A stretch of 64,000 bases of DNA. Origin: JAWPMT01 sp965267435. GTDB taxonomy: Bacteria > Bacteroidota > Bacteroidia > Cytophagales > Cyclobacteriaceae. The stretch is taken from assembly GCA_965267435.1 (NCBI GenBank), contig OZ253960.1, positions 744,001 through 808,000 of the forward strand. Direction: 5' to 3'. Positions within the stretch are counted from its first letter, which is position 1, and every line of letters starts with the position of its first letter. A model generated the notes under the pieces. That model saw nothing but the letters and a program-made list of their open reading frames with translations. It was not told the DNA's origin and searched no databases. The translations under genes were made by a program, and so were the position numbers. Of the stretch, positions 34,177 through 43,043 are shown piece after piece.

Positions 34177-34198
34177 AACTGCGCTAACTTTTTCGGAG

Positions 34199-34957
34199 AT
34201 GAGTGCAAAGACTATTGACGAAGTTATTGGCCGGCTCGATGAGATCATTGAGGGCACACTTCATACTGCCAGCGCCAACGGCTACTTCGCGGTACTGTAC
34301 AGGCGAGTGACTGTTGGTGTGAAGACCAGGCTGGCTGAGGGTGACTATTTCGAGGACAATGCCCGCATGGAGGAGCTGGATGTCATTTTTGCTAATCGAT
34401 ACCTGGATGCTTATGAGGGGTATCGCACTCGTGCGAATTGCTCGGAAGTCTGGCGTATTGCGTTTGAGGCAGCAAAGGATGGAAAGCCAATCGTTTTACA
34501 GCACCTGTTGATAGGGATGAACGCTCACATTGGTTTCGATTTGGCAATTGCGGCGGCGGAGGTGGCTCCCGGCTCGTCGATTGATGGACTGAAAAAGGAT
34601 TTTCAAAAGATCAATGAATTGTTGGCGGCGGAAGTAGATAGTGTCCAGTCTGCACTGGCTCGAATCACCCCATTTCTCAAAGTACTTGACAAACTCGGCG
34701 GTCAATTGGACGAGGACCTTGCCAAATTCAGTATGGACATCGCTCGGGATCGGGCATGGCGAACGGCCACCGATCTTGCGGGCATGGCTGGGCCTGCATT
34801 CATGGAGCAATACCTGCAGCAGCGAGCTCAGAAAGTTGCGGCATTCAGCAAACGACTCTATCGGCCAAAGTTCCTCTTCCGATGTTTACTGAGGCTCATT
34901 CGTACGTTCGAGAGGGGCGACGTTCGTAGTCGTATCAGGATGCTCATGCAGGGCTGA
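34199..34957 (+). CDS. DUF5995-family protein
   Basis: 252 aa, all alpha. Segments such as NGYFAVLYRRVTVGVKTRLAEG in part, MEELDVIFANRYLDAYEGYR and VLQHLLIGMNAHIGFDLAIAAAEVAPG in part match the DUF5995 family, whose function is unknown. The NAHIGFDL motif may bind metal (His). No signal peptide. A TAACTTTTTCGG sequence sits just upstream, but 22-bp spacing to the PHP gene suggests read-through. Confidence 0.85.
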   Translation: MSAKTIDEVIGRLDEIIEGTLHTASANGYFAVLYRRVTVGVKTRLAEGDYFEDNARMEELDVIFANRYLDAYEGYRTRANCSEVWRIAFEAAKDGKPIVLQHLLIGMNAHIGFDLAIAAAEVAPGSSIDGLKKDFQKINELLAAEVDSVQSALARITPFLKVLDKLGGQLDEDLAKFSMDIARDRAWRTATDLAGMAGPAFMEQYLQQRAQKVAAFSKRLYRPKFLFRCLLRLIRTFERGDVRSRIRMLMQG

Positions 34958-35006
34958 CGCTTTTTACTAGACACACCGTGCTGAGCAACAATTTACCTGG
35001 AGATTT

Positions 35007-35038
35007 TTTGGACCTCAGGGTCAAAACCGTTACTTTCA
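35007..35038 (+). promoter_or_regulatory. Bacteroidota-type promoter for the sensor kinase
   Basis: TTTG (35007-35010), a 20-nt spacer and TACTTTCA (35031-35038) resemble TTTG-N19-TAnnTTTG. Spacing is identical to the pair at 26640-26670. The ATG at 35079 is 40 bp downstream. Confidence 0.4.
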
Positions 35039-35078
35039 TGTCCGACGACAAAGGTTCTCTGGCAGTATTTCCCGAGCT

Positions 35079-36629
35079 ATGGAAAAAAGTCGTTCGCTGG
35101 ACTGGAGGATTGTTTACTACATCCTAATCTTGGTATTGCTGATACTCGCCAATACCGTTCTTATTGCCATCACCCAAAAGAATGTCCGTGAAAGTCAGGA
35201 TAAGGTCCGTGCTGTTCAATTAGTCCTGGACGATCTGGATGCTGTTGAGTCTGGTGTCCTGAGGGGTTGGGACGTAGGGCTTCGGGGCTACGCAGTCACA
35301 GGCACGGTCAATATGCTGGACCCTTATAACTATGCTTTCATTTTCGGCGCTGAGATTATCGAGCGGTGCCGCGAAGCGAGTTCCGTTGTAGGAATGTCAT
35401 CTGCGGACATTGATGAATTGGAAATACTCTTGAGGTCGTATGGCCACTACAACAGAGAGATGAAAAGCCTGCTTGACGCCGGAAAAGAGGACGAATTTAG
35501 AAAACGCCTGATACTGGACTATGGATTGCAGATTTGGAATCAGTATAACGACATCCGGGTAAAGTACAAGGAGACATTCGAAACAGATATTGCCAGGACC
35601 AACCTGGGGGTATCTAGGCTCCAGGAGCGAAGTTTTATTACCCAGGGGTTGAGTGCTAGCCTAGCCGCCCTTCTTGTTTTTTTGCTCTACCGGAAGATAC
35701 GGTCTTTCGGCAACCAGCAGAGTTCTTACATCAACCAAATAGAGGAAGCCAATAAGGCCTTGGCTACGCACAAAGAGAATCTGCAGAACGAAGTCCGCTG
35801 GAAAACGAAGGACCTGGAAGAGACTAATCGCGTCCTGCACAAGACTCTTGAGGATATGCGGACGATGCAGTCTTATTTGCTTCAGTCTGAGAAAATGACT
35901 GCTTTGGGCACCATGACCACGGGGATGGCCCACGAATTCAACAATGCCCTCAATCAGATCAACGGAGGCTACCATATTTTCCGTAAAAAGGTCGAGGAAC
36001 TCGCTCAGCAAGGGATCACTGAATTGGAATCTTGCGAGGAGGCCATGTCCATGTTTGGGGCTGGGGTTGGAAGGATCCAGCGTATTGTCAAGGCCATGCA
36101 GGTATTTTCTCAGGTGGGCACAAGCGATTTCGTGGAAAAGGATTTCAACGACCTGCTGGACAACGCCCTTGTGATCCTCGGGTCCAGAATCGACGACGAT
36201 GTGGAGTTGAGGCGCGATGTGGAACGGCCTCTGCCGCTGCGGCTGCAACAAGCGAACATGTTGCAGGTGATCCTGCAGTTACTGGACAATGCGATTTACG
36301 CCATGAATGCCATTGGAGGCCGCAAGCTGCTGGAGATCAGTTCCAAGAAAATCGAGGATACCGTGGAAATATCATTTGTCAACACAGGGAAGCCCATTCC
36401 TGAAGAGCACCTTCGTGAGATCTTTGATCCCTTCTTCACGACCAAGGATCCTGGTATTGGCACCGGCCTGGGCCTTTCTGTTTGTTACTCTATTGTCATG
36501 TCGCATGGTGGAGAAATTCAAGCACAGAATTTGGACAATGACCTCGTAGTTTTTCGTATCGTTCTCCCCCTCAAAACCCCACAATCAGCGACCGTCGATA
36601 CGTCCGTCGCCCTTTCAAATTCCCATTAG
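35079..36629 (+). CDS. sensor histidine kinase with extracytoplasmic CHASE3-like domain
   Basis: 516 aa. Helix 1 (about residues 11-32) and helix 2 (about 188-206, GLSASLAALLVFLLYRK) bracket a helical periplasmic domain starting VLDDLDAVESGVLRGWDVGLRGYAVTG in part, the CHASE3 pattern. A coiled coil (YINQIEEANKALATHKENLQ in part) leads to a HisKA with MAHEFNNALNQINGG and a HATPase_c domain (LLDNAIYAM, DPFFTTKDPGIGTGLGLSV). The H-box MAHEFNN type is the NtrB/HPK4 class, which fits the sigma-54 activator encoded next. Gap to that gene is 227 bp. Confidence 0.92.
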   Translation: MEKSRSLDWRIVYYILILVLLILANTVLIAITQKNVRESQDKVRAVQLVLDDLDAVESGVLRGWDVGLRGYAVTGTVNMLDPYNYAFIFGAEIIERCREASSVVGMSSADIDELEILLRSYGHYNREMKSLLDAGKEDEFRKRLILDYGLQIWNQYNDIRVKYKETFETDIARTNLGVSRLQERSFITQGLSASLAALLVFLLYRKIRSFGNQQSSYINQIEEANKALATHKENLQNEVRWKTKDLEETNRVLHKTLEDMRTMQSYLLQSEKMTALGTMTTGMAHEFNNALNQINGGYHIFRKKVEELAQQGITELESCEEAMSMFGAGVGRIQRIVKAMQVFSQVGTSDFVEKDFNDLLDNALVILGSRIDDDVELRRDVERPLPLRLQQANMLQVILQLLDNAIYAMNAIGGRKLLEISSKKIEDTVEISFVNTGKPIPEEHLREIFDPFFTTKDPGIGTGLGLSVCYSIVMSHGGEIQAQNLDNDLVVFRIVLPLKTPQSATVDTSVALSNSH

Positions 36630-36856
36630 ACGTGGGAACGACAGCCTGTGTTTTTCTGTGTAGCCTCAGGTGCTTCCAGTTTCCGTTTAGGCGCAAAGGG
36701 GTAGGCATACGTCCGTGGGTTGACGATCTGCCGACTTACATTTGACGTACTTTACTGTATTGTTACCGATCTACACTGTAACATTGACGTAGGACGGCGA
36801 TGGTGGTGGTTGTTTTTGAGCCCATCGGCATGGGAGTGTATGGCGAAAGAAACTAA

Positions 36857-39346
36857 ATGAGAGAGAACTTCAGGGGTACCCGAATTGCTATCATTGAGGA
36901 TGAGTTTATCATCGCCAATGATTTGCAGAATATTCTGCAGCGGCTCGGCTATGAGGTGATCGGGATCGCCGATAGCTACGACACCGCTGTGCAGCTGCTG
37001 AGTACCAAGTCTGTGGACCTGGTTCTCATTGACATCATCTTGAAGGGCAAAAAGAGCGGTATCGATCTGGCGCATACCATCAGGTCCTCATGGCGCCTGC
37101 CCTTCATATTTGTGACCTCTCACACTGATGAAAGCACACTGCAAAAGGCAAAGAGTTCCGACCCTTATGGCTATATCGTAAAGCCTTTTGAGGAGAGGGA
37201 AATACTCGCGTCTATTGAGATCGCACTTTATAAGAATGAGAATGAAAACATCAGTAGGCAGGAGTTTGAGAAGAACCTCTTGCTGGAAATCAGTAAATCT
37301 CTATCAGGTGCGGAAACGAAGCAGGAGGTATTATCTGCGGTGGAACAGGGCCTAGGAGGGATACTTCCAGGTATTGCCTGTGTCTCCATTGTGTTGAGTT
37401 CTCCGGATGCAAAAGAAATCGTTTACTACCTCGCTGATTGCCATCAGGGCAAAGGCATGGAGATCTCCAATCCCTCGGAGGATGCGTTTCTACGCTATGT
37501 GGTAAAGCCGGGGGATCTCCGAGAGTTGGTCATCAGTGAGGCCGCCGAGGAAATGCCAGACAGCCCCGTGCTCAAAACTCTGCAAGAACGAGGGGTCGCC
37601 AAAGGTGTGCTCTTGCCGATCGCCGTCACGGGCGGGCGATTTGGCACGGTTACGCTCCTCTTCCAGGGGGCAGTAGACACTACACCCCATCGCAGGGTAC
37701 TGGCAGGAGTGGCTGAACTGTTGTCCATGTCTATTTCGAAGATGATCTCTGATGAGGAGATACAAAGATCCCAATCCCTCCAAAGTATCCAGTTAGACCT
37801 TGCCAATGCCCTTGACAACAAATCGACGATCTCCGATCAGCTGCTGCATGTTGCCAAAGTTCTGAGGACACCCTTGCCTTTCGACGCCATAGCGCTTTAT
37901 GCCCTCTTGCCCAATGAGCGCCGCGTTTTTGTGTTCAATAGGGTGGGGTTTGACGAGTTTCAGGTGCTGGAAGAATCACAGCTGATGAATGTGCTTCAAG
38001 TAAGGGAGAGTCAGCTCCAGGGCCTGTTGGTACCATCAGAATTGCAGGTGGATGTGCAGATCATCGATGCTGCCAGCATCAGGCAGCAGGATCCCGGTGC
38101 CATTCGACAGCAGTTCCTTGAGAAATATGGAGTTGCCTCCATTCTTCAAATTCCCATTGAGCAATCTGCCGCTCCGTCATATTGCCTGGAAGTCTATTCG
38201 CGGACTCCCGCTCATTTCGATAAGACGCACGAACATGTAGCACAGAGACTCCGTTCGACGTTGCGATTGTTGCTCGAAAACATCTTCGCTTTTGATGAGA
38301 TCAACTCATTGACAGACCAACTGCAGCACGAAAAGCAGTATCTGATCGAAGAGCTGGAGAGCACATTTCGCCCGGACGGGATGAGTAGCCAATCGATTGA
38401 GATGCAGCGCGTGATCGCCAGAATTGAGACGGTGGCTCAGACCGATACGAGTGTGTTGATCCAGGGCGAGACTGGTACCGGCAAGGAGCTCACGGCGCGG
38501 GCGATCCATCGCAATTCCAAACGTGCGGACAAGCCATTCATCAAGGTCAATTGTGCGGCGATACCGGCACAGCTCATCGAGTCGGAGCTTTTTGGCCATG
38601 AGAAGGGAGCCTTCACTGGCGCACATGACCGAAGGATAGGGAAGTTCGAACTCGCCAATCATGGAACCTTGTTTTTGGACGAAATAGGAGAGATGCCGCT
38701 CGAGCTGCAGCCCAAGCTCTTAAGGGCCATACAGGAGGGAGAGTTTGAGCGGCTTGGTAGCAACAAACTGTTAAATAGCGATATCCGACTCATAAGTGCG
38801 ACGAACCGGAACTTGTCTCAAGAGATTGATAGGGGGAATTTCCGTGCAGACCTATTCTATCGTATCTCTGTCTTTCCAATTGATTTGCCTCCACTGAGAA
38901 ACAGGGTTGAGGACATCGAGCCGCTTGCCCTCGGTTTTGGTAAGGAAATCTGTGGGGAACAGGGCAGTCAGTTCATGGGCTTTGACGAGGCCACCATTGA
39001 GAACTTCAGGTTTTATCGCTGGCCTGGAAACATTCGTGAGTTGCGAAATGTCGTCGAGCAGTTGTGCATCCTGTACCGTAATCGGGTGATGCAATGGCAA
39101 AGGCCGGGAGGTGTCGGTGGGTCGGTGGAGGATACGGTCGCTGATCCAACGGCGCCGCTCGATCTAAAGAGCAATATCCAGCAGACGGAGCGGCAGAATA
39201 TCCTCAGAGCACTTCGCCAGGCTGCAGGACGCATCAGGGGCGACAACGGTGCCGCCGCTATGCTCGGAATCAAGCCAACGACCCTCGAATACCGGATCAA
39301 GAAGCTGAGTATCAAGAAGGAAGAGATCTTTGAAGGGCGCCCTTAA
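36857..39346 (+). CDS. sigma-54-dependent response regulator: receiver, GAF-type, AAA+, Fis HTH
   Basis: 829 aa. Receiver 1-125 (IIEDEFII, VLIDIILKG, YGYIVKPFEE), a central region of about 360 residues that looks like two GAF domains, AAA+ sigma-54-interaction domain (Walker A GETGTGKELTA, sigma-54 loop GAFTGAHDRR, FLDEIGEMPLELQ, NIRELRN arginine-finger region) and a C-terminal Fis-type HTH (AAMLGIKPTTLEYRIKKL). It activates RpoN promoters by ATP-driven remodelling. No clear -24/-12 site (TGGCAC-N5-TTGC) was found in the window, so targets are outside or divergent. Probably paired with the kinase at 35079. Confidence 0.94.
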   Translation: MRENFRGTRIAIIEDEFIIANDLQNILQRLGYEVIGIADSYDTAVQLLSTKSVDLVLIDIILKGKKSGIDLAHTIRSSWRLPFIFVTSHTDESTLQKAKSSDPYGYIVKPFEEREILASIEIALYKNENENISRQEFEKNLLLEISKSLSGAETKQEVLSAVEQGLGGILPGIACVSIVLSSPDAKEIVYYLADCHQGKGMEISNPSEDAFLRYVVKPGDLRELVISEAAEEMPDSPVLKTLQERGVAKGVLLPIAVTGGRFGTVTLLFQGAVDTTPHRRVLAGVAELLSMSISKMISDEEIQRSQSLQSIQLDLANALDNKSTISDQLLHVAKVLRTPLPFDAIALYALLPNERRVFVFNRVGFDEFQVLEESQLMNVLQVRESQLQGLLVPSELQVDVQIIDAASIRQQDPGAIRQQFLEKYGVASILQIPIEQSAAPSYCLEVYSRTPAHFDKTHEHVAQRLRSTLRLLLENIFAFDEINSLTDQLQHEKQYLIEELESTFRPDGMSSQSIEMQRVIARIETVAQTDTSVLIQGETGTGKELTARAIHRNSKRADKPFIKVNCAAIPAQLIESELFGHEKGAFTGAHDRRIGKFELANHGTLFLDEIGEMPLELQPKLLRAIQEGEFERLGSNKLLNSDIRLISATNRNLSQEIDRGNFRADLFYRISVFPIDLPPLRNRVEDIEPLALGFGKEICGEQGSQFMGFDEATIENFRFYRWPGNIRELRNVVEQLCILYRNRVMQWQRPGGVGGSVEDTVADPTAPLDLKSNIQQTERQNILRALRQAAGRIRGDNGAAAMLGIKPTTLEYRIKKLSIKKEEIFEGRP

Positions 39347-39378
39347 ACTTTTCCCTGGAGGTATCGGTTTTCGCTTCC

Positions 39379-39873
39379 ATGCGAGCAAAAAGAATCAAGC
39401 CCGGGCCAGGCCAGGAATCTGTTTGGGACTACCCACGACCTCCTCGATTAGAGCCATTTAGCGGTCACATCCGAATTGTCTTTAACGGGCGAGTGATCTG
39501 TGATACCCATCAATCATACCGCATACTGGAGACCAGTCACCCACCGACGTACTACCTTCCATTATCCTCCTTCGAGAGTGGTGTATTGGTAGAAACTGAT
39601 GGTCAGAGTTTTTGCGAGTTCAAGGGCATGGCACACTACTACAACATTGCTGTCGGAGGCGCAGTTACCAACCGGTGTGCCTGGGGTTATGCGTCACCCA
39701 ATCTCCCTTATTCGGACTTGAAAGATACAGTCGCTGTCTATGCGCACTTAATGGAGGCCTGCTTTGTAAATGACGAACAAGTACAGCCTCAGGATGGGGA
39801 TTTCTATGGAGGATGGATCAATTCCTGGATCACTGGACCATTCAAAGGAGCCCCCGGTACGTGGGGTTGGTAA
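39379..39873 (+). CDS. DUF427-family protein
   Basis: 164 aa. Contains the DUF427 pattern: ESVWDYPRPPRLEP, IRIVFNGRVICDT, SYRILETSHPPTYYLP, CEFKGMAHYYNI and AWGYASPN, with aromatic residues in fixed positions. Function is unproven across the family. No signal peptide or membrane helix. It lies 32 bp after the sigma-54 activator, but there is no sign of functional linkage. Confidence 0.9.
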   Translation: MRAKRIKPGPGQESVWDYPRPPRLEPFSGHIRIVFNGRVICDTHQSYRILETSHPPTYYLPLSSFESGVLVETDGQSFCEFKGMAHYYNIAVGGAVTNRCAWGYASPNLPYSDLKDTVAVYAHLMEACFVNDEQVQPQDGDFYGGWINSWITGPFKGAPGTWGW

Positions 39874-39954
39874 GACCTTCGACCACGTGGCCTAAACATA
39901 AGTCAGTGTATTCTGAGAAAATTGTCATTGGCCCTTCTCAATCGTAGTCATTAA

Positions 39955-39970
39955 ATTACCCGACGGTAAT
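39955..39970 (+). promoter_or_regulatory. 16-bp dyad, possible operator
   Basis: ATTACC (39955-39960)-cgac-GGTAAT (39965-39970) is a perfect 6-bp-arm inverted repeat 57 bp before the ATG of the DoxX gene. The size fits a dimeric repressor half-site pair, but no regulator is known. Confidence 0.3.
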
Positions 39971-40026
39971 CAGGCCCTGGCAACGGGGTTAGAAGGATTT
40001 TTTTGACCATAAATATTTTCGATGAC

Positions 40027-40521
40027 ATGACTACTTTCAAGAATCCGCAGGGGTTGACCACCAGCGTCATATTCATGCGGCTATTCATTGGCTGGCACTT
40101 TTTGTACGAAGGAGTGATCAAAGCTTACAATCCTGATTGGACTGCCAAGGGTTATTTGGCGAGTGCAGAAGGGTGGTTTCAGGGGTTCTTCCAATGGCTT
40201 TCATCAGATGGACTTATTGGCACCGTCGACACGCTCAATATTGTGGCTTTGCTCTTTGTCGGCTTTACTTTGGTACTGGGTGTATTGGAACGGCCCGGAG
40301 CCATTGCCGGCGCCTTGCTTTTGTTGATGTACTACCTGGCACACCCCGCCTTTCCTGGCTTGAATCCTGGTGTCGCCGAAGGTAGTTATTGGATTATCAA
40401 CAAAAACCTGATCGAGTTGGCAGCTCTGGCGGTAGTCTATCAGGCACCGACCGGAACTGTATTCGGGCTCGACCGCCTGTTCAAATCAAAATCCAACGAA
40501 CTTAAAACTTCCGAATCATGA
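40027..40521 (+). CDS. DoxX-family membrane protein
   Basis: 164 aa from ATG 40027 (a TTG at 40003 is less likely). The N-terminal FMRLFIGWHFLYEGVIK and GWFQGFFQWLSSDG match the DoxX/DoxD-like quinone-associated membrane family, with four helices. Family members are diverse (thiosulfate:quinone oxidoreductase subunit, or uncharacterised). The ATGA overlap with the oxidoreductase gene at 40518 makes a two-gene coupled unit. Confidence 0.85.
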   Translation: MTTFKNPQGLTTSVIFMRLFIGWHFLYEGVIKAYNPDWTAKGYLASAEGWFQGFFQWLSSDGLIGTVDTLNIVALLFVGFTLVLGVLERPGAIAGALLLLMYYLAHPAFPGLNPGVAEGSYWIINKNLIELAALAVVYQAPTGTVFGLDRLFKSKSNELKTSES

Positions 40522-42134
40522 AATTTAGCAGAAGAGATATTCTCAAAGGACTCGGGGGCATCCCTGTACTAGGTGCGGTTTGGGCTGCGGGGGCGTCCAG
40601 CACGACAAAGAAGAAGCGAGAGAAGGAGGCGATCCTGGAGACGCTGAAGATCGATCCAGGAGTACCCCCCAAGACGGGTGATCTGTCAGGTGACCCCGTG
40701 CGCGTAGGTATCTGCGGGTATGGTATCCGAGGCCAGCAGCTCTGTAAAGCACTGGGCTTCGCTTCCAATACCTGGTTAGAGGCCATGAAGAAGAATGCTG
40801 AGAATAACCCCAACGATACACGTCTCCAGGAATACCTGGATCAGGAGGATCTGAATGTTCGAATCACGGGAGTGGTCGATTTGTTTGACTACAGGGCAGA
40901 ACTCGCCATTGCATCTTTCACGACCGACACGAATAAGCCTAAGCGCTACGCTACCCATACCGAGATGATTGAGAGCGGTGAGATAGATGCTATCGTGATC
41001 GCCACACCCGATCACTGGCATGCGCCTATTGCGATTGATGCATTGAATGCAGGGATCCACGCTTACGTGGAGAAGCCCATGACACATACCATCGCAGAGA
41101 CCTATGTTTTGAAAGAGGCTGCTGAGAACTCCAAGGCGGTCTTCGCCGTGGGTCACCAGCACCGACAGACACAGAGTTTTGTGACGGCAGAGGATATCGT
41201 CAACAAAGGGGTACTCGGTCACGTTTCCCTGGTGACTACCAATACCAACCGTAATAGCGATAACGGCGCTTGGCAGTACAATATCCACAAGGACGCGAAT
41301 CCCAATACGGTCAACTGGGACATGTTCCTGGGTAACGCTCCCAAGATTCCGTGGAATGCTGAGCACTTCTTCCGATGGAGGAAGTGGTGGGCGTATGGTT
41401 CGGGCCTGAGCGGTGACTTGATGACGCACGACTATGACCGACTGAATTGCGTGCTGAAGATGGGTATCCCTAAGTCGGTAGTGGCATCTGGAGGTATCTA
41501 TACTCACAAGGATGGTCGCAACGTGCCTGACGTAATGCAAATCAACATGGACTTCCCTGACTACAGCACTGGTTCCAGTCGGGAGGCAGGATTGGAAGGC
41601 GGAATGACGTTCGTCTATAGCGCCACGTTGGGCAACCAGTTCAGCAGACCTACCATGCTGATGGGACATGATGGTAGCATGGAGCTAGGCAATCGCTTGA
41701 CAGTTTGGGCTGATCCTCGTTCGACTAAGTACAGCGACATGCTGGATGCAGGCAGAATGAAGGCCAATACCCCAATTTATTCTTACGATCCCGCGGCCAA
41801 TGCGGTAGACGGCGTGACGTCGGCCACAGCGCAGTACTTTGCCGACAAGGGACTACTATGGACGTATGTCGGCGGCAAGCGCGTCGACCCTACATTCCTC
41901 CACCTGCGTGAGTTCCTCAGCTGCATCAAGAATGGTGGCAAGACAAGCTGCGGCATCCAGGAAGGATTTGAGGAGGCGATCTCCGCACACATGGGTGGCT
42001 TGAGTTACAAGCTCGGCCGTCGTATCGACTGGGACGCCGAGAACCAGCAGATCGTGCCTGTCAATGGCTATGACCTTGACGAGGTGCTGCTCTGGAACGA
42101 AGAGAGGTTTCCTGTAGAGAAGATGATTGTGTAA
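40518..42134 (+). CDS. Tat-exported Gfo/Idh/MocA-family oxidoreductase
   Basis: 538 aa. A Tat-type leader (MKFSRRDILKGLGGIPVLGAVW in part; SRRDILKG) and the NAD(P)-binding Rossmann start VRVGICGYGIRG. Further motifs are ATPDHWHAPIAIDAL and the substrate/dinucleotide site YVEKPMTHTI. The C-terminal half is the alpha/beta GFO_IDH_MocA_C domain. Periplasmic oxidation or isomerisation of a sugar or derivative is expected, with NAD(P)(H) usually bound tightly in exported members. Coupled with DoxX, which may pass electrons to the quinone pool (inference). Confidence 0.9.
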   Translation: MKFSRRDILKGLGGIPVLGAVWAAGASSTTKKKREKEAILETLKIDPGVPPKTGDLSGDPVRVGICGYGIRGQQLCKALGFASNTWLEAMKKNAENNPNDTRLQEYLDQEDLNVRITGVVDLFDYRAELAIASFTTDTNKPKRYATHTEMIESGEIDAIVIATPDHWHAPIAIDALNAGIHAYVEKPMTHTIAETYVLKEAAENSKAVFAVGHQHRQTQSFVTAEDIVNKGVLGHVSLVTTNTNRNSDNGAWQYNIHKDANPNTVNWDMFLGNAPKIPWNAEHFFRWRKWWAYGSGLSGDLMTHDYDRLNCVLKMGIPKSVVASGGIYTHKDGRNVPDVMQINMDFPDYSTGSSREAGLEGGMTFVYSATLGNQFSRPTMLMGHDGSMELGNRLTVWADPRSTKYSDMLDAGRMKANTPIYSYDPAANAVDGVTSATAQYFADKGLLWTYVGGKRVDPTFLHLREFLSCIKNGGKTSCGIQEGFEEAISAHMGGLSYKLGRRIDWDAENQQIVPVNGYDLDEVLLWNEERFPVEKMIV

Positions 42135-42157
42135 TTCTTAGAATTGTTATACAAAAC

Positions 42158-42184
42158 AAAGGGGGTGGATAGCCCCCTTTTTAT
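42158..42184 (+). terminator. Rho-independent terminator of the DoxX operon
   Basis: AAAGGGGG (42158-42165) and CCCCCTTT (42173-42180) form an 8-bp stem around TGGATAG, followed by a short T-run. It begins 24 bp after the oxidoreductase stop codon. Confidence 0.85.
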
Positions 42185-42391
42185 TTGCCCTATCATGTGG
42201 ACGTTCTATTTCTGGTGCTAGGATTTGTTCCGATCTGTCTTGATCCCAGTTTTCCGTTTTTTATTTGGTTCGTGAAGGCGGTTCCAATTGAGCCTGCTAA
42301 AGTCCTCGACTGAGGTCGTACGGAAGCATGACATAAATCATACTTGAGTAGCGGTCCTTTCGCTATCATTCCACACAGAAACCCAAGCCCC

Positions 42392-42889
42392 ATGTCTAGT
42401 TTCAGAGTACGTCCAAGATTTAAGCACCTCGTCACGACCGACTCCGAGGAGGTCGAGGCGGTGATCATGTCTGCTGTCCGGTCGACCAACTATGTCTACA
42501 CCGAAGGCTTTGTGCAGGGACATGCAGATTTAAAAATACCAGCGGAGGAGAGGCATTATTGGTCCCCGCAACTGCACGTATCTACCGAACAGACGGATGA
42601 AGGCACGATCATCAGAGGGCTCTATGGACCGAATCCCACGGTATGGGGCATGTTCTTCTTTGGCTATCTGACGGTAGGTGTGTTATTCTTCTTTGCCGGA
42701 TTTTGGGGACTCACGAAACTGACACTAGGTCAATCCACCCAAATCCTCTGGGCCCTACCCGCGTTGGCAGCAGTCGCGCTAGTTCTTTACCTCATCGCTC
42801 AGATGGGCCAGAAGCTGGGTGCCGAGCAGATGTTTAGGCTCCACTATTTCTATGAGGAGATCTTCGAAAACAAGGTGGCGATTAGTTGA
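42392..42889 (+). CDS. conserved membrane protein of unknown function
   Basis: 165 aa from ATG 42392 (a longer frame from 42344 begins in the 5' gap). The first part (SSFRVRPRFKHLVTTDSEEVEAVIM in part) is soluble, then YWSPQLHVSTEQTDEG and two close membrane helices (GMFFFGYLTVGVLFFFAGFWGL in part, and IAALAAVALVLYL-like). I recognise the general layout of a Bacteroidota family often named by position only, not function. It stands alone, with no overlapping neighbour. Confidence 0.7.
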   Translation: MSSFRVRPRFKHLVTTDSEEVEAVIMSAVRSTNYVYTEGFVQGHADLKIPAEERHYWSPQLHVSTEQTDEGTIIRGLYGPNPTVWGMFFFGYLTVGVLFFFAGFWGLTKLTLGQSTQILWALPALAAVALVLYLIAQMGQKLGAEQMFRLHYFYEEIFENKVAIS

Positions 42890-42940
42890 AAGGCGTTGGC
42901 CAGCATAGGACCATCAAAGATCATTGTGCTTCATCTATTC

Positions 42941-42948
42941 TACTTTGG
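42941..42948 (+). promoter_or_regulatory. possible -7 element
   Basis: TACTTTGG fits the Bacteroidota -7 box TAnnTTTG exactly, 96 bp before the ATG at 43044. No TTG at the expected -33 distance, so support is weak. Confidence 0.25.
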
Positions 42949-43043
42949 TACTGGTGGTTATCTTTTCACCCGGAATGCTTCCGATCAGATAAGAATATCT
43001 AAACATTTATTGAATGGGGATGACTTCTTTCGACAAAAACCAG

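Noticed and set aside
36723..36770. Promoter-like TTTG/TACTTTAC before the sigma-54 activator
   Set aside because: Spacing between the two parts (more than 24 nt or overlapping) does not fit the consensus.
40776..41669. 297-codon minus-strand frame inside the Gfo/Idh/MocA gene
   Set aside because: Long, but fully antisense to a clear gene family, with no recognisable motif.
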